DNA from: Peptococcaceae bacterium 1198_IL3148 | Lineage (GTDB): Bacteria > Bacillota > Desulfotomaculia > Desulfotomaculales > Desulfohalotomaculaceae | Direction: 5' to 3' | NCBI GenBank assembly: GCA_036763105.1 | Contig: JBAIYS010000001.1 | Coordinates: 124,001-188,000 of the forward strand | DNA length: 64,000 nt | Part shown: piece after piece, positions 18,492-27,056 of the stretch | How positions within the stretch are numbered: the stretch's first letter is position 1 | Layout of the letters: each line of letters starts with the position of its first letter | Notes under the pieces: generated by a model | Databases searched by the model: none | What the model was told of the DNA's origin: nothing | What the model saw: only the letters and a program-made list of their open reading frames with translations | Program-made: the position numbers and the translations under genes

Positions 18492-19080
18492 CGCTGGTTA
18501 TAATAGAATCTTCTCTGGTTAAAGGCTTAGCTAAATTAATGTGTCCGGCTAAGGTTTCCACCACTTCACCATCAATAAGAATTTGTACTTCTTGTACACT
18601 GGCATATTGGGTTAAGGTATTCACAATGGAATATACTGTCAATTGTTCATTGCCACTGCCACCAGAGTGGTTTTGTTTTAATTCCGAGCTAAAATCCACT
18701 GTGCATAACCCACCTTTGATATTAATGTCCTTTAGCTCAGTACCTGGCGGTAAAGTGGGCAGTAATCCCGAGTTGGCAGCGGGCCCCTTTGCCAGTTCAT
18801 ACATGGTCATTCTGGCCAAGCCATCAACCTTTGGAATTTCCCGCTGTTGGGCCACCAAGTAGCCGTTATCATTGGCAAAAAACAACACCACTGATGTTTT
18901 ATCCACCACATCATTTAAAACTGTTACATCTTCCGCTGTAACTTCCTGCCGGGTCTCTGCATCGCTAAGGGATATTGTCTCCTCGGCACTTTCACCTTCG
19001 TCACCACAGGCTATTAACACGCTGGTAATGAACAACAGCAAAAAGATTAACAGATACCTGCTTTTTATTTTTTTGTCCAT
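18481..19080 (-). CDS. GerM-domain lipoprotein
   Basis: A 199-residue lipoprotein with a hydrophobic signal and lipobox LIAC (Cys about residue 25), followed by one GerMN domain: VVLFFANDNGYLVAQQREIP near 64, the helix RMTMYELAKGPAANSGLLPTLPPGT near 90-114, VDFSSELKQNHSGGSGNEQL near 128-147 and VQILIDGEVVETLAGHI near 163. GerM proteins function in sporulation and germination in Bacillus. Some single-domain relatives lie beside amidases, as here, where the amidase gene is 145 nt downstream, separated by a terminator. A wall- or spore-associated role is inferred. Confidence 0.85.
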   Translation of the reverse strand: MDKKIKSRYLLIFLLLFITSVLIACGDEGESAEETISLSDAETRQEVTAEDVTVLNDVVDKTSVVLFFANDNGYLVAQQREIPKVDGLARMTMYELAKGPAANSGLLPTLPPGTELKDINIKGGLCTVDFSSELKQNHSGGSGNEQLTVYSIVNTLTQYASVQEVQILIDGEVVETLAGHINLAKPLTREDSIITSANP

Positions 19081-19242
19081 TATCTAATCCTCCCCTAAAA
19101 CAGTGCAATTTTTATATATTTATGCTTCAAACACAACAAATATTACCAATATATGGATTATTATTAAAATTTTGTCTTGACTGCATAATCTGGCCTCAAC
19201 TTAGTCATAATTTTGATATTGAGGATTATAGGAGGGATCAAA

Positions 19243-20178
19243 ATGCCAGTTTTTAACACAGTTATTGTCTGTCTGTTTTTGCTAATAATTAGTTTCTTCT
19301 TACCCTGCACCGCCCTGGCCAATTATCATTATTGCCCAATTCACTGTCAGGCGGAAGATACTTTATCACTGCAGCAACCCTACTTAACGGGCATTGATAT
19401 TTCAATTTTACAGTTGGAATTAATGCAACTGGGCTATTATGATGGTAAATTAGACGGTGTCTACGGACCTAAAACCGCTGCCGCTGTAGCCAATTTTCAG
19501 GAAGATGAAAAACTGGTGGTGACCGGGGCCGTTAAAGCAGAAACCTGGGACAAATTAGCTACTTATTTAGAAAAACCGGTGGTTAACGAGCTTCCCCCTC
19601 CCCCCAGCGGTGATATTGCCCTGGTGGTGGATACAGTCAATCGCACATTAACGGTGTTTAGTGATAATGAACCCTACCATACTTTTCATGTTGCTGTGGG
19701 AAAGCCAGAGACCCCCAGTCCCATTGGCACCTGGAAAGTGACCCGTAAAGCGATGAATTGGGGCACCGGCTTTGGCACCCGTTGGATCGGCCTTAATGTC
19801 CGCTGGGGCATCTACGGCGTTCACGGCACCAATAAACCAGGTTCCATTGGTAGCTATGCCAGCCACGGTTGCATTAGAATGCATAACAGCAAAGTAGAAC
19901 AATTATACCCCTGGGTACCGGTTAATGCCCCGGTGTACATAGTGGGCAATCCCTTTGGCGTTCCGGGTCATACCCATCGCACCATTTGTAAAGGAGAAAA
20001 GGGCCCCGATGTCGCCATGGTCCAAGCCTATTTGAAGCGCAAAGGCTATTATGATCAAGAGGTGGATGGCATTTTTGGCCCTGGTATGGAACAGGCGATA
20101 TTTAATTTTAGAGCAGATCATAACTTGGTGCGGGATAACCGAGTGGATCGGGAAATGTATGAAGTGATGAAACTATAA
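19243..20178 (+). CDS. L,D-transpeptidase with two peptidoglycan-binding domains
   Basis: An exported protein of about 311 residues. It has a signal peptide (VIVCLFLLIISFFLP ... ALA), a PG_binding_1 domain at about 45-105 (LQLELMQLGYYDGKLDGVYG), a YkuD catalytic domain at about 115-235 with the motif HGTNKPGSIG ... SHGCIRM (catalytic Cys in HGC), and a second PG_binding_1 domain at the C-terminus (VAMVQAYLKRKGYYDQEVDG). YkuD enzymes form 3-3 cross-links or anchor proteins to peptidoglycan. The ATG at 19243 is chosen for the AGGAGGG placed 6 nt upstream; an ATG 10 codons earlier has no SD. A small GC stem (20179-20193) directly follows the stop. Confidence 0.92.
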   Translation: MPVFNTVIVCLFLLIISFFLPCTALANYHYCPIHCQAEDTLSLQQPYLTGIDISILQLELMQLGYYDGKLDGVYGPKTAAAVANFQEDEKLVVTGAVKAETWDKLATYLEKPVVNELPPPPSGDIALVVDTVNRTLTVFSDNEPYHTFHVAVGKPETPSPIGTWKVTRKAMNWGTGFGTRWIGLNVRWGIYGVHGTNKPGSIGSYASHGCIRMHNSKVEQLYPWVPVNAPVYIVGNPFGVPGHTHRTICKGEKGPDVAMVQAYLKRKGYYDQEVDGIFGPGMEQAIFNFRADHNLVRDNRVDREMYEVMKL

Positions 20179-20192
20179 AAGGGCTGCGCCCT

Positions 20193-20226
20193 TAATTTTC
20201 AATTATGAATTCTGAATTTTGAATGA
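20193..20226. repeat. Copy of dispersed AATTC-type repeat
   Basis: CAATTATGAATTCTGAATT followed by TTGAAT matches the left arm of the repeat at 12952-13030. It lies between the L,D-transpeptidase stop and the shared terminator. Confidence 0.5.
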
Positions 20227-20259
20227 CATATTTTAAAGAAAATATTCAGTGTTGACGCA

Positions 20260-20296
20260 AAAGGCCCCTGCATATCAATGTGCAGGGGCCTTTTTG
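20260..20296. terminator. Bidirectional terminator
   Basis: AAGGCCCCTGCA and TGCAGGGGCCTT form a perfect 12-bp stem around ATATCAA-type loop sequence, followed by TTTTT on the plus strand and preceded by AAAA. It serves the convergent L,D-transpeptidase and the 20304-21248 gene. Confidence 0.9.
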
Positions 20297-20303
20297 GGTT
20301 TGT

Positions 20304-21248
20304 TTATTTTCTAATTGTTTCTTCATTACTTTTCACTGGGTTTAGCTGTACAATTCTGGGTTTAAAGTTTAGTCTCCTTAGCAATTGGCTGTATTCTTCT
20401 GGGGTGGTGTCTTCCCAGCTCTTTTCTAACATTGCCACTAAAACGGCTTCAATTACGTTGGTACCAAAGGAGCGGCCGTTAAATTCGGGGGTAGTGGTTA
20501 CCAAAGTGCCCGCACCCCGTTGGGCTAGCATGTCAACATCGGCAGCGGTGGTGGTATTGGTGATAATCATCTGGCCATTAAGTTTTTCCGGAAGGTATTT
20601 GCGAATTAAGTGATAATCACCAGCAATTATTTCTGCTCGGTGATAATATTTAGCGTACTTAGTTGCCTTAGCAATGTCGTTTTTGTCCTGTTTATTGCCG
20701 GTGGGATAAAGCATTTTAAATGGTACTTTAGTGAAGATGGGTAATAACCTACGGGCAATGGTTTCCAGCTTTTCGATGGAGTATAGCGGGCAAGGAATAC
20801 CAACAGCAAACATTAAATCACCGAAGGTAATATCACATTGGGCTTCATTAAAAGCCTCTGCCATGCCAAATCTATCCACCGCACTAACCATTAGCACCTT
20901 GCTGCCACTGCCTATTAAACCTTTGGCTAAGAGATAGCTGACGGTTTCCCTTTCTAAAGTGTTTTTTACGCCACTGCCATCCACCACCGGTGTTTTAGAT
21001 ACAACTTGTTTTAAACGCAACCCATCCTTTATGGGGTAGCGTTTTTTGCCAGCATACAAATATATATCTATGCCGCCTAACCCAATGGCGTCTACATTGC
21101 CATCCAGTTGGCGTAACTTTTCCATTGCCCTTTGCATATCACCATCGGTGCCCACCCTGCTCATTTCAAATAATTCTCCCAACAGTTCCACCGTAATGGT
21201 ATGGTCACGTTTGGATGAACCGAGACTAACGCTAATAACCCTTTTCAA
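20304..21248 (-). CDS. Conserved protein of the clostridial 'quinate 5-dehydrogenase' group
   Basis: A 314-residue cytosolic protein starting MKRVISVSLGSSKRDH, with GLGGIDIYLYAGKKRYPIKD near residue 56, GSKVLMVSAVDRFGMAEAF near 117 and a late TTPEFNGRSFGTNV segment. Proteins like this are commonly labelled quinate 5-dehydrogenase in clostridial genomes; I recall the label but see no clear GxGxxG dinucleotide site, and no quinate or shikimate gene is nearby, so the name should not be taken as function. It is monocistronic, ending 8 nt from the bidirectional terminator. Confidence 0.55.
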   Translation of the reverse strand: MKRVISVSLGSSKRDHTITVELLGELFEMSRVGTDGDMQRAMEKLRQLDGNVDAIGLGGIDIYLYAGKKRYPIKDGLRLKQVVSKTPVVDGSGVKNTLERETVSYLLAKGLIGSGSKVLMVSAVDRFGMAEAFNEAQCDITFGDLMFAVGIPCPLYSIEKLETIARRLLPIFTKVPFKMLYPTGNKQDKNDIAKATKYAKYYHRAEIIAGDYHLIRKYLPEKLNGQMIITNTTTAADVDMLAQRGAGTLVTTTPEFNGRSFGTNVIEAVLVAMLEKSWEDTTPEEYSQLLRRLNFKPRIVQLNPVKSNEETIRK

Positions 21249-21371
21249 CGCCTAGGCCTCCATCTTATTGCAATCTAATTTAATATTACAAAAATATATT
21301 AACATTGTAACCATAATTCTACAAATTTAATTTTACTAGCCTGGCAAATGCCACCTGCATCGAAGTAATAG

Positions 21372-21575
21372 TTACCGTTTTTGTCGGTACCGGTTGATAT
21401 CAGTTGCTGGTTGCCGTTCTGACCTTTCCATAACTGCAATCACATCACCCATACTGTCTACATACCCCGATTGCATTACATTCACCAAGGTGTCATTTAA
21501 TAACGGTGCTTCTTGCCGTTCTTTAAGCCGTTTCACCGCCTCATTAAAATCTTTAGGCCGCTCTATTTTTTTCAA
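21372..21575 (-). CDS. Small conserved-looking hypothetical protein
   Basis: A 67-residue basic protein (KKIERPKDFNEAVKRLKERQ ...) with predicted amphipathic helices and a C-terminal RYRQKR. The start is TTG at 21575, with GGGGTGG 6 nt upstream on the minus strand. It lies 72 nt downstream of the 130-residue gene, and 120 nt beyond it is the 20304-21248 gene, all in one direction. I do not recognise a family. Confidence 0.45.
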   Translation of the reverse strand: MKKIERPKDFNEAVKRLKERQEAPLLNDTLVNVMQSGYVDSMGDVIAVMERSERQPATDINRYRQKR

Positions 21576-21647
21576 ACTGATCCACCCCCCTTGTTTAGTT
21601 TAGATTGCTTTGGTGGAGTCAGGCACCACCTACTTCCATATTGGTTT

Positions 21648-22040
21648 TTATATGGTTCCTCCCTTTTCTTTTACCAATTGCAATGCTTTGTCCAAATGGG
21701 CCTCGTCAGTCACCGCGGTCACTAAAAAGCTGTTGCCACCGGCAACACCGTAATTGGTATCACCGATACCGCTAACCGAAGGATCAGCCGCCATTAATAT
21801 CCGGGCATCTTGACTGTAAAAGCGGTCGGAAGTACCAGAGAAAATTATCAGGTTGGTTTGACTGGGTTCACCGCTAAAGGGATTATTTATTTCTGCATCC
21901 GGAGCATAGCCGTACCGTGATACCCGATCAACCTGTACCTCTTCAATTCCCAGTTGTTTTAAAGATTTTGCTGCCGCTTGGGCATCATCACTGGAAGAAA
22001 AATAAGCTAAAATTGCCCTTTCATCAGGGGACATTGGCAT
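21648..22040 (-). CDS. Hypothetical protein with two alpha/beta repeats
   Basis: A 130-residue soluble protein. The N-terminal half (AILAYFSSSDDAQAAAKSLK ... VQVDRVS) and the C-terminal half (FLVTAVTDEAHLDKALQLVK) both read strand-helix-strand, as in ferredoxin-like or general-stress small domains. The middle NNPFSGEPSQ and DPSVSGIGDTNYGVAGG parts are glycine-rich loops. The minus-strand start ATG is preceded by GAGGAGG-like sequence 15-20 nt away and an ATG two codons later is possible. Family not recognised; function unknown. Confidence 0.5.
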   Translation of the reverse strand: MPMSPDERAILAYFSSSDDAQAAAKSLKQLGIEEVQVDRVSRYGYAPDAEINNPFSGEPSQTNLIIFSGTSDRFYSQDARILMAADPSVSGIGDTNYGVAGGNSFLVTAVTDEAHLDKALQLVKEKGGTI

Positions 22041-22175
22041 TTTTTCATAACCTCCTCATCTCTGTTTGCTTTAGTTTTCCCACATAATATAAGAATTTGT
22101 TACAGGTTTCATGTAATTTTTACCATATATGTGAATATTCTACCTTTCTGGTTTTTGCTAGTGTATAATATAACC

Positions 22176-22262
22176 AGGACTCCAAATTTTGCAACAGGGT
22201 GGTGATACTAACATATGCTTTTTACAATTTCATAGCGACCTCATTAAAAATTGGAGTTAATT
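22176..22262 (+). promoter_or_regulatory. Possible structured leader before the four-LysM gene
   Basis: ACTCCAAATTTT (22179-22190) can pair with AAAAATTGGAGT (22246-22257) with one mismatch, enclosing about 55 nt and ending just before the AAGGAGG ribosome binding site. A TATAAT at 22164-22169 would place transcription start close to the stem. No known riboswitch class was recognised. Confidence 0.3.
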
Positions 22263-22274
22263 AAGGAGGCCATA

Positions 22275-23504
22275 ATGTTAAAGCAACGTGGGTTTATTAA
22301 GGTTACTCTGTGTTCAACCTTAATTACGGGTTTATTGTTTTTTTCTAGTCATTTTGCTGACGCAGGACAGACATATACAGTGATACCTGGCGACAGCCTT
22401 TGGAAAATTTCACAGAAATATAACATTTCAATTAATCAATTAAAGAAGCTCAATAATTTAACCAGTGATGAAATTTGGGTAGGACAAAAACTGGCAGTGG
22501 CTGTAGATACTAATAATAGTGCAAGTAACAGTAACACTTATACTGTACAGCGAGGCGACAGTTTATATCTAATTGCCAAAGCCCATGGCATCAGTGTTAG
22601 CGATTTAAAAGCTGCCAACAATTTAGCTGCCAATGAAATTTTAGTTGGGCAACAATTAACTATCCCTAACTCTAAAGCAACAGTGGACAATCCCCAAAAT
22701 CAAAAATATACCGTAGTCCCTGGCGATAGCCTGTATTTTATTGCTAAGCGTTTTGGTACCACTGTGGACAACCTGATGAATGTTAACCAATTAACCAGTG
22801 ACAGCATATACGTCGGCCAGCAATTAATTATTTCTGCAAATAGTCAATCATCGACACCAACACCGAAACCGCCAGCAACAACACCTGACAAAGTCAGTTG
22901 GCAGATCCCCACCGGGGTAAATCTATACTATGTTAAATCGGGCGATTCTTTAAGCGGCATTGCCCAAAAATATGGCTCCTCTGTGAATGCCATTATCAAA
23001 ACCAACAACATGAAAAGCCAACTAATCACCCCAGGAATGCCACTATTTGTGCCCAACTCCCAAAATCCTGTTTCCATTAGCGCACCAAAGGGGCCACAAA
23101 AAACTGGCTATGGCGAGCTGTTGCCTTGGGAATTTGCCAACTGGTTTTTTAACCACGAAAGTACCGGGGTAATTAAAGATTTGGCCACCGGAACCACCTT
23201 TAAGATAAAACGCATTGGCGGCGGCAACCATGCCGACTGTGAACCGCTAACAGCCAGCGATACTGCCATTATGAAAGGTTTATATGGTGGATCCTGGAGT
23301 TGGCAGACCCGTCCAGTGATTCTAGAATATCAAGGTAGACAAATTGCCGCTTCTATGGCTGGCATGCCCCATTCCTTTGACAGTATTGCTGGTAACAATT
23401 TTGATGGTATGTTCGACCTGCACTTTTTACACAGTCGCACCCATAACACCAATTCCGAAGACCCCAAACACCAAGAGGCCGTTAAAAAAGCTGCCGGTAA
23501 CTAG
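22275..23504 (+). CDS. Exported four-LysM protein with uncharacterised C-terminal domain
   Basis: About 409 residues. A signal peptide (VTLCSTLITGLLFFSSHFADA) is followed by four LysM domains at about 33-75, 86-129, 146-188 and 220-262 (each with xYTV-PGDSL-IA/S pattern). The C-terminal 130 residues carry a conserved-looking domain with FKIKRIGGGNHADCEPLTAS, GGSWSWQTRPVILE, IAASMAGMPH and FDLHFLHSRTHNTN; I have seen the same domain in other Firmicute LysM proteins but know no function. The several His and Asp residues could bind metal (inference). The ATG at 22275 has AGGAGG 5 nt upstream; an ATG 8 codons earlier lacks an SD. Confidence 0.85.
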   Translation: MLKQRGFIKVTLCSTLITGLLFFSSHFADAGQTYTVIPGDSLWKISQKYNISINQLKKLNNLTSDEIWVGQKLAVAVDTNNSASNSNTYTVQRGDSLYLIAKAHGISVSDLKAANNLAANEILVGQQLTIPNSKATVDNPQNQKYTVVPGDSLYFIAKRFGTTVDNLMNVNQLTSDSIYVGQQLIISANSQSSTPTPKPPATTPDKVSWQIPTGVNLYYVKSGDSLSGIAQKYGSSVNAIIKTNNMKSQLITPGMPLFVPNSQNPVSISAPKGPQKTGYGELLPWEFANWFFNHESTGVIKDLATGTTFKIKRIGGGNHADCEPLTASDTAIMKGLYGGSWSWQTRPVILEYQGRQIAASMAGMPHSFDSIAGNNFDGMFDLHFLHSRTHNTNSEDPKHQEAVKKAAGN

Positions 23505-23512
23505 TTTGATAA

Positions 23513-23568
23513 ATTTATACACAAGAAAAAGGCGTGACTTTAATCACGCCTTTTTCTTGTGTATAAAT
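23513..23568 (+). terminator. Terminator with a 25-bp perfect stem
   Basis: Positions 23513-23537 and 23544-23568 are exact reverse complements, with a 6-nt loop (CTTTAA). The centre GGCGTGA/TCACGCC with TTTTTC after it gives a rho-independent terminator; the outer arms (ATTTATACACAAG) extend it far beyond what termination requires. Confidence 0.85.
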
Positions 23569-23576
23569 GTTATAAT
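23568..23576 (+). promoter_or_regulatory. Extended -10 promoter element of the metH operon
   Basis: TG-T-TATAAT matches an extended -10 element. A good -35 hexamer is not visible. It overlaps the last bases of the preceding terminator hairpin and lies about 85 nt before the first gene of the methionine synthase pair. Confidence 0.4.
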
Positions 23577-23659
23577 AGATAAACTATTTTTTATTAAATG
23601 CAGGATTTCTTCGCTAATTATGGAAAAAGTAAGTTTACAAAATAAAAGGGGCAATAATA

Positions 23660-24361
23660 ATGTTGTACGTCGATAAAAACGAAGTATTACGTTACCTAGG
23701 TTATAAACCCAATAGCACTAAATTTACTCCAGATATGTTGGCAAAGATTGACTATTACATATCACTGGGTATAACTCTGTTGGAGCCCAACACCACCTAC
23801 CGCATATTTAATCACCTCGACATCACCGACCGAGGGGTGGAGATAGCTGAGGCAGGGTTGGTGTTACCAGGCAATGATATCTCCAACTTACTTAGAAACG
23901 CCAAAAAAGTCTGCCTAGTGGCAGCCACCATCGGTCCTCAGTTGGAGGCTAAAGTTTCCCAGCTCTTTAAGAGCAATGAGTATGCCGCCGGCACCATTTT
24001 AGATGCTGTGGGCAGTGACGCAGTGGAGAAAGTGGCCGACCAACTGCAAGAGCAATTAAAATTAAAGGCTAAAAAACAAGGTTACCACCTAACTTGGCGC
24101 TATTGTAGTGGCTATGGAGATTTGCCGCTGGAAGTAAACCGCCCTTTTGCTAAAATAGTTAATGCCGCCAGCATTGGTATAAATATTACCGAAACCTGCG
24201 CATTGCAACCGGAAAAGAGTATCTTTGGCATTGTTGGTTTTACCGTCGGCGAGCAAGATGTGCCGATACTAAATAAATGTGCAAATTGCGGTGCCGAAAA
24301 TTGTGCTTATCGAAATAGGGGGGAAATGTGTGCTAAAACTAGCAGAAATACTAAAGAATAA
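23660..24361 (+). CDS. Methionine synthase reactivation-domain protein
   Basis: A 233-residue stand-alone homologue of the C-terminal activation domain of cobalamin-dependent methionine synthase. In the full-length enzyme this domain binds AdoMet and allows reductive methylation of inactive cob(II)alamin. The region LVAATIGPQLEAKVSQL, DAVGSDAVEKVADQL, RYCSGYGDLPLE and ITETCALQPEKSIFGIVGF (170-205) fits the family, and the C-terminus has the Cys cluster CANCGAENCAYR. The start ATG is preceded by AAAAGGGG. It overlaps metH by 32 nt, so the two halves are produced together. Confidence 0.9.
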   Translation: MLYVDKNEVLRYLGYKPNSTKFTPDMLAKIDYYISLGITLLEPNTTYRIFNHLDITDRGVEIAEAGLVLPGNDISNLLRNAKKVCLVAATIGPQLEAKVSQLFKSNEYAAGTILDAVGSDAVEKVADQLQEQLKLKAKKQGYHLTWRYCSGYGDLPLEVNRPFAKIVNAASIGINITETCALQPEKSIFGIVGFTVGEQDVPILNKCANCGAENCAYRNRGEMCAKTSRNTKE

Positions 24362-26726
24362 TGTGTTGGTCTTTGATGGAGCTATGGGTACACTGTTGCA
24401 AAAACAAGGCCTGCTGGACGAAGGGTGCCCAGAACTTTTAAATGCGGAACAGCCCCAGGCCATTACAGAAATCCACCGTTTGTATGTGGAAGCCGGAGCC
24501 GACATTATTGAAACCAACACCTTTGGTGGCAACAGAATTAAATTAGGGGAATTCGGCTTAGAAAATCGAGTGGCAGAATTAAATGCCGCCGGTGTTAGGG
24601 CCGCCAAAGAGGCCTGCCATCAAGACACCTTAGTGGCCCTATCGGTGGGACCAACGGGTAAAATGATGCAACCAAGTGGCCCGCTAACCTTTGGCGAGGC
24701 CTTTGCTGTATTCAAAGAACAAATTGTCGCCGGCGTCGAGGCCGGGGCGGATTTAGTCTGTATTGAAACAATGTCAGATTTGGGGGAAGCCCGGGCGGCT
24801 GTACTGGCCGCTAAGGAGGCGGCGCCAGAGTTACTTGTAATCTGCTGTATGACCTTCCAACCGGACGGTCGCACTTTGATGGGCACCGACCCAGCGACTG
24901 CAGTCATCACACTACAGTCGCTGGGAGCAGATATTTTAGGGGCCAACTGTTCCGGTGGTCCCAAAGAGTTGGAACAGGTAATTGCCACCATGGCCACCGT
25001 GAACAAAGTGCCCCTCTTGGTACAACCCAACGCCGGGTTACCAGTGTTAGAAGGGGATCAAACAATATTTCCGCTAACCGCTGCCGAAATGGGCCATTAT
25101 GCTCCTCTGCTGGTACAGGCCGGTGCCTCGTTAGTGGGCAGTTGCTGTGGTTCCACGCCGGAATTTACAGCGGCCATTAAAAAGCAGGTGGCTGGTTTAA
25201 CCCCCATAACACCGGGGTATCAACCGAAAACCTATCTCACATCCAGCACTAAAACATTAACGGTGGGAGGCAGCGCCCCCGTTAGAATAATTGGCGAACG
25301 CATCAATCCCACCGGCAAAAAATTATTGTCGGCAGAACTGCGTCAAGGTTCACTGGCCCGGGTGGTGCAGGAAGCGGTGCAACAGGTGGAAAAGGGTGCC
25401 GACATATTGGACGTCAATGTGGGTTTGCCCGATATTGATGAGCCCGCCATGTTGGTGAAAGCGGTTAATGCGGTACAAAAGGTTGTCAGCGTACCTTTAC
25501 AAATAGACAGTACCGATGTCAAGGCACTGGAAGTGGCACTGCAAGCCTATCACGGCAAAGCGCTGGTTAACTCGGTAAATGGTAAGGAAGGAAGTTTATC
25601 CACCGTGCTGCCGCTGGTGAAAAAATACGGCGCCTGCGTACTGGGCTTAACTCTGGATGAAAACGGCATTCCGCCGAAGGCTGAGGACAGATTAAAAATT
25701 GCCCAACGGATAGTGGCCCGGGCTGAGCAGTGCGGAATCCCCAAAGAGGATGTGTTGATAGATTGCCTAGTGCTTACCGCCAGTGCCCAACAACAAGAGG
25801 TATTGGAAACCATCAAGGCGGCTCAGTTAGTGAAAGAACAGGTGGGTGTGGGCACGGTGTTGGGTGTCAGTAACGTCTCCTTTGGCTTACCAAACCGTAA
25901 ACTGTTAAACAAAACCTTTTTAGCCATGGCCCTGGCTGCCGGTTTGGATGCCCCCATTATTAACCCCCATGACACCGAAATGGTGAACACCATTAAGGCG
26001 GGCCAAGTACTGACCTATCGGGATCAGGATTCTAAGCAGTTCATTGCCGCCTTTGCCAATCAGCCCCAGAATACTGCCCAACAACCCCAGACAGATGCGC
26101 CACCTAGTCCGGCAGATGCCCTTTATAAAGCAGTGGTCAGCGGTTTAAAGGAAGGTGTTACCCAACTGGTGGCGGAGGTGTTGGCCAGCGGTAAAAATAT
26201 GCTGGAAGTGGTGGACGAAATCTTAATTCCAGCCCTAGACGATGTGGGTACAAAATATGAAAAGGGTGAGTTTTTCCTCCCTCAATTAATGCAGTCGGCA
26301 GAGGTGGTACAACTGGCCTTTGCCCGGTTGCGTCAAGAATTGTCCGCCACCAATACGGTGGATAAGGGCACCGTCGTTGTGGCCACCGTTAAGGGAGATA
26401 TTCACGATATTGGCAAAAATATTGCCAAAGTATTGTTGGAAAACTACGGTTATAACGTCATTGATCTAGGGAAAGATGTGCCTCCAGAGGTGGTAGTGCA
26501 AGCAACTAAAGAACATCAAGCGAAACTGGTGGGTTTAAGTGCTTTAATGACCACCACCATCCCCAGTATGAAAGAAACCATTATTCAATTAAAGGCAGCT
26601 AAGCTGGATTGCCAAGTGATGGTGGGCGGCGCGGTACTAAATCAACGCTATGCAGATATGATCGAAGCCGACTATTATGTCAAAGACGCCCGGGAAGGGG
26701 TTAGAGTGGCCCAAAGAATATTTTAA
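24330..26726 (+). CDS. metH: Cobalamin-dependent methionine synthase without activation domain
   Basis: About 798 residues. Domains in order: homocysteine methyltransferase (about 1-290) with zinc cysteines in GANCSGGP and GSCCGSTPEF; pterin-binding domain (about 315-570, RIIGERINPTGKK, DVNVGLPDIDEP); and cobalamin cap plus B12-binding domain (about 600-798) with VKGDIHDIGKN, the DxHxxG motif. It moves methyl from methyltetrahydrofolate to homocysteine. The start is GTG at 24330, six bases after GGGGGG, giving MLKLAEILKNN; an upstream ATG at 24279 lies inside the previous gene and has no SD. The missing fourth domain is supplied by the overlapping upstream gene. Confidence 0.93.
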   Translation: MLKLAEILKNNVLVFDGAMGTLLQKQGLLDEGCPELLNAEQPQAITEIHRLYVEAGADIIETNTFGGNRIKLGEFGLENRVAELNAAGVRAAKEACHQDTLVALSVGPTGKMMQPSGPLTFGEAFAVFKEQIVAGVEAGADLVCIETMSDLGEARAAVLAAKEAAPELLVICCMTFQPDGRTLMGTDPATAVITLQSLGADILGANCSGGPKELEQVIATMATVNKVPLLVQPNAGLPVLEGDQTIFPLTAAEMGHYAPLLVQAGASLVGSCCGSTPEFTAAIKKQVAGLTPITPGYQPKTYLTSSTKTLTVGGSAPVRIIGERINPTGKKLLSAELRQGSLARVVQEAVQQVEKGADILDVNVGLPDIDEPAMLVKAVNAVQKVVSVPLQIDSTDVKALEVALQAYHGKALVNSVNGKEGSLSTVLPLVKKYGACVLGLTLDENGIPPKAEDRLKIAQRIVARAEQCGIPKEDVLIDCLVLTASAQQQEVLETIKAAQLVKEQVGVGTVLGVSNVSFGLPNRKLLNKTFLAMALAAGLDAPIINPHDTEMVNTIKAGQVLTYRDQDSKQFIAAFANQPQNTAQQPQTDAPPSPADALYKAVVSGLKEGVTQLVAEVLASGKNMLEVVDEILIPALDDVGTKYEKGEFFLPQLMQSAEVVQLAFARLRQELSATNTVDKGTVVVATVKGDIHDIGKNIAKVLLENYGYNVIDLGKDVPPEVVVQATKEHQAKLVGLSALMTTTIPSMKETIIQLKAAKLDCQVMVGGAVLNQRYADMIEADYYVKDAREGVRVAQRIF

Positions 26727-26738
26727 AGCTATAACCTA

Positions 26739-26768
26739 AAGGGGCTGTTGCTTTTGGCAACGGCCCTT
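26739..26768 (+). terminator. Imperfect stem-loop after metH
   Basis: AAGGGGCTGTTGC pairs with GGCAACGGCCCTT around a TTTT loop with one bulged G. No long T-run follows, so it is at best a weak terminator of the metH transcript. Confidence 0.45.
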
Positions 26769-26802
26769 ACTACAGACTTAATGCTTAGGATAGCAAAAAA
26801 TA

Positions 26803-26834
26803 AAAAAACCTGTGGTTAAAAACCACAGGTTTTC
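26803..26834 (-). terminator. Terminator of tRNA-Val transcript
   Basis: AAAACCTGTGGTT and AACCACAGGTTTT pair across a 3-nt loop; on the minus strand TTTTTTTATTTTTT follows. It starts at the CCA end of the tRNA. Confidence 0.85.
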
Positions 26835-26910
<76 letters not shown>

Positions 26911-27056
26911 TCACATGTTTTGCTCACTTGCTACGTTACATAATATATCATAAAGGATGACACCCGTCAATAGTTTGTCTTAAAAAAATTGAAGTCTCAC
27001 TCAGAAAGCCATTAATATGTTGAGGGCGGCTTGCTGGGCCGCCCTCAATGTTCTAT

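Noticed and set aside
22360-23060. Recurring motifs in the LysM gene
   Set aside because: These are the four LysM domains, diverged at DNA level and fully coding.
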